A stretch of DNA of 6,132 nucleotides from an uncultured Lachnospiraceae bacterium (GTDB lineage Bacteria > Bacillota > Clostridia > Lachnospirales > Lachnospiraceae). How positions within the stretch are numbered: position 1 is the stretch's first letter; every line of letters starts with the position of its first letter. Shown one piece after another: positions 4,971 to 6,132 of this stretch. Both the position numbers and the translations under genes were made by a program. The stretch spans positions 1 to 6,132 of the forward strand of contig CACXFD010000012.1 of NCBI GenBank assembly GCA_902766845.1, written 5' to 3'. The notes under the pieces are model-generated. The model was not told the DNA's origin. It worked only from the letters and a program-made list of their open reading frames with translations, and ran no database searches.

Positions 4971-6132
4971 ATGCAGAATTCGAATAAAGCGGACGGATCG
5001 GATCTGTACCGGAGCCGTCCGCTTCCGGCGGAACTGTTGGCGCCGGCCGGATCGCTGGAGGCTTTTCGAGCCGCCATGGCGGCCGGCGCGGACGCGGTCT
5101 ATCTCGGCGGGCGCCTGTTCGGAGCGCGCGCCTATGCGGAAAACGCGGATGATACGGAGCTGCGGACCGCGATCGACGAGGCGCACCTGCAGGGAAAGCG
5201 CTTATATTTGACCGTCAATACCCTGCTGACGCAGCAGGAGATGGACGGCCGTCTGTATGACTATCTGAAGCCGATCTACGAAGCCGGCCTGGATGCCGCG
5301 ATCGTACAGGATCTCGGCGTATTCTCGTTTCTTCACCGCGAGTTTCCCGATCTGCCGCTGCATGTGTCCACCCAGATGACCGTGACCGGCGTCCGCGGCG
5401 CCCGCATGATGGAAGAGGCCGGCGCCCGGCGCATCGTGCTGGCACGTGAGCTGTCGCTGAAAGAGATCAGCCGGATCACGCGTGAGACCGGCCTCGAGAT
5501 CGAATGCTTTGCCCACGGCGCGCTCTGTTACGGCTATTCGGGACAGTGCCTGTTCTCGGGCATGATTGGAGGCCGGAGCGGGAACCGCGGGCGCTGCGCG
5601 CAGGCCTGCCGGCTGCCGTATGAAGTGCGGGACGGTGAGACCATGCTGACACGCGGACCGCAGCCTGTGCTGAATCTCAAAGATCTCTGCACGCTGGACC
5701 GGCTGCCGCAGATGCTGGAGGCCGGCATTTATTCCTTTAAGCTTGAAGGGCGCATGAAGAGTCCGGCTTATACCTACGGCGTCACGCAGGTCTACCGCAG
5801 ATATCTGGACCTTGCCCTGCAGCACCTGCAGGGGAAAGCCGCCTACCGTGTCGAAGATTCGGACCGTCAGCTGCTTCGGAGCCTGTTTGACCGCGGCGGT
5901 TCCACCGACGGCTACTTGTCGCGCCACAACGGCGCCGATATGATCGCGCTGCGCGGACGGCCCGAGGGCCGGATCCCGGACGATCTGACCCGGCGCCTGG
6001 CGCAGGAGAGCGCGGACGGCCCGTCGATCCGCCGGCCGGTCGATCTGTCCGTCCGGCTGGCTTTGGGCGAGCCCGCGAAGCTGACCGGGACCGATGTTCT
6101 GACAGGACAGGCTGTCTCGGCGGAAGGGGCGG
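4971..6132 (+). CDS. U32-family protein (RlhA/TrhP-like, probable RNA hydroxylase), 3'-truncated
   Basis: The visible 387 residues run off the window. After a polar 20-residue leader, the U32 TIM-barrel begins with ELLAPAGSLEAF (21-32) and continues through ADAVYLGG, HVSTQMT and the U32 signature E178-CFAHGALC-YGYSGQC-LFS, then GGRSGNRGRCAQACR, NLKDLC (235-240) and FKLEGRMKSP (256-265). Cysteines 186, 193, 209, 213 and 240 lie where U32 members such as UbiU hold a 4Fe-4S cluster. Although annotated as peptidases or collagenases, characterised relatives RlhA (23S rRNA C2501) and TrhP (tRNA uridine) take part in RNA hydroxylation; that role is inferred here. From about 355 (VDLSVRLALGEPAKL) the sequence looks like the start of the DUF3656 region of long RlhA-type proteins. 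The ATG at 4971 has AAAAGGA six nt upstream; the ATG at 4964 reads seven codons then stops. It may depend on transcription from zapA. Confidence 0.92.
   Translation, partial: MQNSNKADGSDLYRSRPLPAELLAPAGSLEAFRAAMAAGADAVYLGGRLFGARAYAENADDTELRTAIDEAHLQGKRLYLTVNTLLTQQEMDGRLYDYLKPIYEAGLDAAIVQDLGVFSFLHREFPDLPLHVSTQMTVTGVRGARMMEEAGARRIVLARELSLKEISRITRETGLEIECFAHGALCYGYSGQCLFSGMIGGRSGNRGRCAQACRLPYEVRDGETMLTRGPQPVLNLKDLCTLDRLPQMLEAGIYSFKLEGRMKSPAYTYGVTQVYRRYLDLALQHLQGKAAYRVEDSDRQLLRSLFDRGGSTDGYLSRHNGADMIALRGRPEGRIPDDLTRRLAQESADGPSIRRPVDLSVRLALGEPAKLTGTDVLTGQAVSAEGA

Noticed and set aside
4049..5077. 342-codon minus-strand frame across the ruvB end, zapA and the U32 start
   Set aside because: It crosses three well-supported plus-strand genes and their terminator and has no domain of its own.
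5202..5927. 241-codon minus-strand frame
   Set aside because: It is the shadow of the U32 gene, which is open on the plus strand to the window end and has the full family signature.

Overview
The window reads as ordinary chromosomal housekeeping DNA from a Gram-positive bacterium of the Bacillota, most likely a fairly GC-rich member of the Clostridia. The grounds are the sequence character of the S1-domain protein, a YprB-like RNase H-fold nuclease, a Gram-positive-type LexA (SOS) box in front of ruvAB, and the ruvA-ruvB-zapA-U32 gene order. Recalled protein similarity and context support this; no database search was run. I see no mobile element, CRISPR array, tRNA, rRNA or defence cassette.

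Layout. Positions 3-1139 (+) hold the 3' part of a four-domain S1 RNA-binding protein whose start lies upstream; in many Clostridia this module is fused to IspH. A strong hairpin terminator (1182-1216) separates it from a convergent minus-strand gene (1265-2443) for a DEDD-type RNase H-like nuclease. That gene has a near-consensus promoter so close to its ATG that the mRNA is predicted to be leaderless. The 206-nt divergent spacer (2444-2649) carries this promoter, the ruvA promoter and a LexA box. Then follow ruvA (2650-3273), a 100-nt spacer made of degenerate ~42-bp tandem repeats with a candidate internal promoter, ruvB (3374-4375), zapA (4472-4882, own promoter and terminator) and the 5' part of a long U32-family gene (4971 to the window end).

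How the genes fit together. RuvA and RuvB form the Holliday-junction branch-migration motor, and the LexA box fits SOS induction. ZapA stabilises the FtsZ ring. The U32 protein has the cysteine pattern of the iron-sulfur RNA-hydroxylating branch (RlhA/TrhP) more than that of a protease. The S1 protein acts on mRNA or the ribosome, and the RNase H-like protein is probably a DNA or RNA exonuclease. The theme is nucleic-acid maintenance, translation and division, not one dedicated pathway.

I found no convincing undescribed system. The items most worth a second look are regulatory: the predicted leaderless transcript, the SOS box inside the ruvA leader, and the codon-periodic repeats between ruvA and ruvB.
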